Source of the DNA: Gammaproteobacteria bacterium
GTDB lineage: Bacteria; Pseudomonadota; Gammaproteobacteria; Acidithiobacillales; Acidithiobacillaceae
Assembly: GCA_023381645.1 (NCBI GenBank)
Contig: JAMCRJ010000059.1
Coordinates: 1 to 9,038, forward strand
Length of the DNA: 9,038 bases
Direction: 5' to 3'
Of the stretch, positions 6,461 to 9,038 are shown piece by piece. Numbering within the stretch: the stretch's first letter is position 1; each line of letters starts with the position of its first letter. A program made the translations under genes and the position numbers. A model generated the notes under the pieces. It saw nothing but the letters and a program-made list of their open reading frames with translations. It searched no databases and was not told the origin of the DNA.

Positions 6461-8155
6461 ATGCCCGTCATGACCCCCGGTGCCTTCGCTTACCCCGCCA
6501 CCGCTCTGGCATTCAAAACTGGTAGCTGGCGTACTATGCGGCCTCTCTACCAGCCGCGCCCGGCACCCTGCCACAGCGGCTGCCCGGCGGGAGAAAATCC
6601 CTGCGACTATCTCGCCCAGGTGGCGGAAGAGGATTTCCAGGCCGCCTGGGAAACCCTGGTGGCGACAAATCCCTTACCCGCCATCACGGGGCGGGTATGC
6701 GACCACCCTTGCGAAAGCGCCTGCAACCGGGGCCGTTTTGATGCCGCCATCGCCATTCACAACGTGGAACGTTTGCTGGGGGACGAAGCCATCCGGGCAG
6801 GGTGGGGCTATCCCCTACCGCCGCTCGTCCCCGATGCGCCGAAGGCGGTAGTGGTGGGGGCTGGTCCTGCGGGACTTTCCTGTGCCTACCATCTCCGCCG
6901 GCTGGGCGTGCAGGCCACTCTCATGGAGCGGCTGCCGGTTGCCGGTGGCACTTTGCGCATGGCCTTGCCGGGCTATCGCCTGCCGCGCGAAGTGCTGGAC
7001 GCGGAAATCGAACGGCTTCTTGCTGCCGGAATCAATTTTCTGCCAAACACGGCACTGGGGCGGGAGGCCTCTGTTGCGGAGCTAAGGCAGGAGTACAACG
7101 CGGTCTTTCTTGGCCCAGGCCGTCAACGTCCGCGTCCGTGGGATGTGGACGGACGTACCCCCAGCGACCTGCATCCGGCGCTCACGTTGTTGCAGGAATG
7201 GGTAGCCTTCGGCACCATGCCCGAGATTCGCTCTGCCGTGATCGTGGGCGGCGGCAACAGTGCCGTCGACATGGCACGCGTACTCGCACGTGCCGGGGCA
7301 CGAGTGCACCTCGTCACCCACGACGCGCTGCCGGGTCCCGACGTTACACGGGAGGCGGCCATGAAAGCCGCTCCGCGCGACATCCGCCAGGCGCAGGAGG
7401 AAGGCGTCATCCTGCATACGGAGCACGGTGTGCACCGCCTGATTCTGCGCGGCGAGAAGGTAGTAGGGGTGGAACTCGTCCGCATGAAAAAACTGGCGCG
7501 GGACAACGGCCGATTCGACATCGTCCAGTTCGAAGGTACCGAAACGGTGCTCCATGTCGATCAGGTGATTCCCGCCGTCGGCCAGGAAGTGGAACCAAAG
7601 GGCATGGAAAATCTGCTTGGTGAGCAGCACTTTTTCCCCGTGGATAAGGCAGGACGCTTGGCCGGACAGGCCGGCCTCTTCGTCGGCGGCGATGCTCGCG
7701 AGGGTGCTTGGGGCACCGTGAGCGGCGCTGTGGGGGATGGTAGACGCGCAGCTGCCGTCATTCACGCCCATTTGCTGGGCGAATTCCATGATGAACCGGA
7801 GCGGGAACTCCAGGTGATCGGCATCGCCGAACTCAACCTCCACTATTTCGAACAGGCTCCGCGCGCGGAAGAACCCCTGCTGCCGCCGGAAAACCGCGTG
7901 GGCAGTGCCGAAATCGCTGGTGGTTTGGCGACGGAGCAGGTCATTGCCGAGGCCAACCGCTGTTTCTCCTGCGGCAACTGCATGGCCTGTGACAACTGCT
8001 GGACACTCTGCCCGGATCAGGCCGTGCTCAAAACCCGCGAATTCGCCGCCGACGGCTCGCATTACCGTATCGATTACGACTATTGCAAGGGCTGCGGCTT
8101 GTGCGCCCACGAATGCCCGGTGGGCTATATCGCCATGGTATCGGAGCCGTCCTGA
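6461..8155 (+). CDS. GltD-like NAD(P)H flavoprotein fused to ferredoxin domain
   Basis: This 564-residue protein resembles the glutamate synthase small subunit family, but its context says it serves the oxidoreductase. Domains in order: an N-terminal iron-sulfur domain (Cys37, Cys41, Cys48, then Cys80, Cys84, Cys88; Fer4_20 type); an FAD-binding site VVGAGPAGLS at 131-140; an NAD(P)H site VGGGNSAVD at 262-270; the second FAD motif FVGGDA at 407-412 with AVGDGRRAA at 423-431; and a C-terminal two-cluster ferredoxin domain, CxxCxxCxxxCP at 507-518 preceded by CFSC at 501-504, and CKGCGLCAHECP at 542-553. That last domain matches PorD. AAGGAGA at 6449-6455 precedes the ATG. It probably moves electrons between NAD(P)H and the PorGAB clusters, replacing a separate delta subunit. 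Glutamate synthesis is unlikely, as no large subunit is present. Confidence 0.9.
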   Translation: MPVMTPGAFAYPATALAFKTGSWRTMRPLYQPRPAPCHSGCPAGENPCDYLAQVAEEDFQAAWETLVATNPLPAITGRVCDHPCESACNRGRFDAAIAIHNVERLLGDEAIRAGWGYPLPPLVPDAPKAVVVGAGPAGLSCAYHLRRLGVQATLMERLPVAGGTLRMALPGYRLPREVLDAEIERLLAAGINFLPNTALGREASVAELRQEYNAVFLGPGRQRPRPWDVDGRTPSDLHPALTLLQEWVAFGTMPEIRSAVIVGGGNSAVDMARVLARAGARVHLVTHDALPGPDVTREAAMKAAPRDIRQAQEEGVILHTEHGVHRLILRGEKVVGVELVRMKKLARDNGRFDIVQFEGTETVLHVDQVIPAVGQEVEPKGMENLLGEQHFFPVDKAGRLAGQAGLFVGGDAREGAWGTVSGAVGDGRRAAAVIHAHLLGEFHDEPERELQVIGIAELNLHYFEQAPRAEEPLLPPENRVGSAEIAGGLATEQVIAEANRCFSCGNCMACDNCWTLCPDQAVLKTREFAADGSHYRIDYDYCKGCGLCAHECPVGYIAMVSEPS

Positions 8156-8160
8156 GGGAG

Positions 8161-8325
8161 ATGCGTGACGGTGCAGCGCGGCGTTATCAGCGCTACCGGG
8201 CAGCCATGCCGGTGATGCGAGCGTTAGTGGCCTATCTCACCGAAAACTGCTGTCGCGGTACCCAGGATTGCGCTTTACCCCGTGAAACCATCCCTTCTTC
8301 GGTCCGCCAAGGAAACCAGCGATGA
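8161..8325 (+). pseudogene. arsR: arsR 3' remnant: As(III)-binding tail without DNA-binding domain
   Basis: In this frame the text RYQRYRAAMPVMRALVAYLT (about 8182-8241) is followed by ENCCRGTQDC (to 8262) and ends at a TGA that overlaps the arsC ATG as ATGA. ALVAYLTENCC followed by a third Cys six residues later is the C-terminal pattern of ArsR from Acidithiobacillus ferrooxidans, whose As(III) ligands are Cys95, Cys96 and Cys102; the spacing here is identical. The helix-turn-helix is absent: only 5 bases separate the upstream stop codon from the ATG at 8161. In another frame, 8165-8179 reads VTVQR, which looks like the end of the wing strand, so a small deletion near 8180 probably broke the frame as well. 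Translation from ATG 8161 could give a 54-residue peptide, but GGGAG directly abuts that ATG with no spacer. Its position before arsC is that of a normal arsR. Confidence 0.75.
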
Positions 8326-8807
8326 AAACCCCGGAAATCCTTTTTCTCTGCACCGGCAACTCCTGCCGTTCCATTCTCGCCGAAGTCACCTTCAATGCGC
8401 TGGCCGGACCGGGCATGCACGCCAGCAGTGCCGGCTGCCATCCGACTGGGTATGTGCATCCGCGCGCCCTGGCTCTGCTGCAACGCGAAGGGTTCCGTAC
8501 CGAAGGCCTGTACAGCAAGTCCTGGGACGACATCCAAAAAACACCGGACATCGTCATCACCTTCTGCGCCAGTGCCGCCGGCGAAACCTGCCCCGCCTAT
8601 CTGGGACCAGCCATCCGCGCCCATTGGGGGGTGGACGACCCCGCCAAGGCAACGGGTAGCGAGGCGGAGATCGAGGCGGCCTTCACCACCGCCTACCAGA
8701 TCTTGCGTCGTCGGATCGAAGCCTTTCTGGCCCTGCCCTGGATACAGGGGGAAGAAAGTGGCGACGTGGCCCTTCAAGCCGAACTGGCGCGCATCGGTGC
8801 GCAGTAA
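8322..8807 (+). CDS. arsC: Arsenate reductase, low-molecular-weight phosphatase type
   Basis: Reduces arsenate to arsenite in the cytoplasm so that it can be exported. The 161-residue protein has the low-molecular-weight tyrosine phosphatase fold: the CX5R loop CTGNSCRS begins at Cys10 with Arg16, the FCASAAGETCP segment provides Cys82 and Cys90 for the disulfide relay of thioredoxin-linked ArsC, and HWGVDDPA at 101-108 carries the general-acid Asp followed by Pro. This set of three cysteines distinguishes it from plain protein tyrosine phosphatases and from the glutaredoxin-linked ArsC. It is slightly longer than the usual 130 to 145 residues, with an acidic C-terminal extension after about residue 140. 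AAGGA at 8309-8313 lies eight bases before the ATG, which overlaps the arsR remnant stop. With arsR broken, its expression probably depends on upstream promoters. Confidence 0.93.
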   Translation: MKTPEILFLCTGNSCRSILAEVTFNALAGPGMHASSAGCHPTGYVHPRALALLQREGFRTEGLYSKSWDDIQKTPDIVITFCASAAGETCPAYLGPAIRAHWGVDDPAKATGSEAEIEAAFTTAYQILRRRIEAFLALPWIQGEESGDVALQAELARIGAQ

Positions 8808-8845
8808 CTTTTCAGACGGCATTCATCCTTTCAGGAGACGTTATC

Positions 8846-9038
8846 ATGACCAAAATCCGTGTTTATGATCCCGCCATGTGCTGCAGTACGGGCGTATGCG
8901 GTCCGACCATAGATCCTGCGCTGGTACGCTTTTCTGCTGACGCGGACTGGGCAAAAGGCCAGGGAATCGATCTGGTACGCTACAACCTCAGCCAGGAACC
9001 CATGGCCTTTGTCCACAATTCGGTGGTGAAACAGTTTT
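8846..9038 (+). CDS. arsD: ArsD arsenic metallochaperone, 5' part
   Basis: ArsD receives As(III) and hands it to the ArsA ATPase of the ArsAB efflux pump; it also has weak repressor activity in some systems. The window ends after 64 of about 120 residues. The visible part matches the family: RVYDPAMCCSTGVCGP, with Cys12, Cys13 and Cys18 at the same positions as the As(III)-binding cysteines of the plasmid R773 protein, then SADADWAKGQGIDLVRYNLS and EPMAFV. AGGAG at 8833-8837 lies eight bases before ATG 8846. The gap after arsC is 38 bases with no hairpin, so the two are likely cotranscribed. In such operons arsA usually follows, just beyond the window. Confidence 0.93.
   Translation, partial: MTKIRVYDPAMCCSTGVCGPTIDPALVRFSADADWAKGQGIDLVRYNLSQEPMAFVHNSVVKQF

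Noticed and set aside
7082..8110. Long open frame of 342 codons on the minus strand inside the GltD-like gene
   Set aside because: It mirrors a gene with clear cofactor motifs; the predicted protein shows no motifs of its own.
8083..8160. Possible longer protein reading through from inside the GltD-like gene into the arsR remnant
   Set aside because: Before 8161 this frame overlaps the ferredoxin domain coding sequence out of frame and shows no ArsR-like residues, so only the later part is meaningful.
1..9038. CRISPR array, tRNA, rRNA or attachment site
   Set aside because: I saw no regularly spaced repeats, no cloverleaf-like segments and no rRNA-like stretches; nearly all the DNA is coding.

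Overview
The window reads as part of a GC-rich proteobacterial genome with almost every gene on the + strand. The best taxonomic pointer is the arsenic end. A broken ArsR tail carries the cysteine arrangement known from the Acidithiobacillus ferrooxidans ArsR, and the order arsR-arsC-arsD resembles ars operons of acidophile transposons. I infer an Acidithiobacillus-like or related acidophilic autotroph, without certainty.

Layout. Positions 1-300 hold no gene I recognise. Two small genes follow: an unidentified 82-residue protein (301-549) and a 46-residue protein resembling DUF2934 (605-745). Next is a complete phosphoketolase gene, xfp (811-3255). A scar of about 470 bases follows. It contains a perfect 9-bp inverted repeat right after xfp, the 3' third of an IS1595/ISXO2-type transposase with a one-base frameshift, and an AT-rich leader with several small dyads. 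Then comes a tight four-gene operon (3724-8155): gamma, alpha and beta subunits of a pyruvate/2-oxoacid:ferredoxin oxidoreductase, and a 564-residue GltD-like flavoprotein with iron-sulfur domains at both ends. The end of that operon abuts a decapitated arsR (about 8161-8325), then arsC (8322-8807), and arsD, which runs off the window at 9038.

How the genes may work together. Phosphoketolase makes acetyl phosphate from xylulose 5-phosphate or fructose 6-phosphate. The oxidoreductase interconverts acetyl-CoA plus CO2 with pyruvate using low-potential electrons. The GltD-like protein looks like a module carrying electrons between NAD(P)H and those iron-sulfur centres. Together they would make a C2-to-C3 carbon route, though a phosphotransacetylase step is needed and is not in the window. 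The arsenic genes appear to have been joined to this metabolic block by a rearrangement that removed the arsR promoter and DNA-binding domain, so arsC and arsD may now depend on read-through from the upstream operon.

The most interesting points are the por/ars junction with its relic As(III)-binding tail, the Xfp-POR pairing with a fused electron-input subunit, and the frameshifted transposase scar between them. I did not find an obviously new defence or mobile system.
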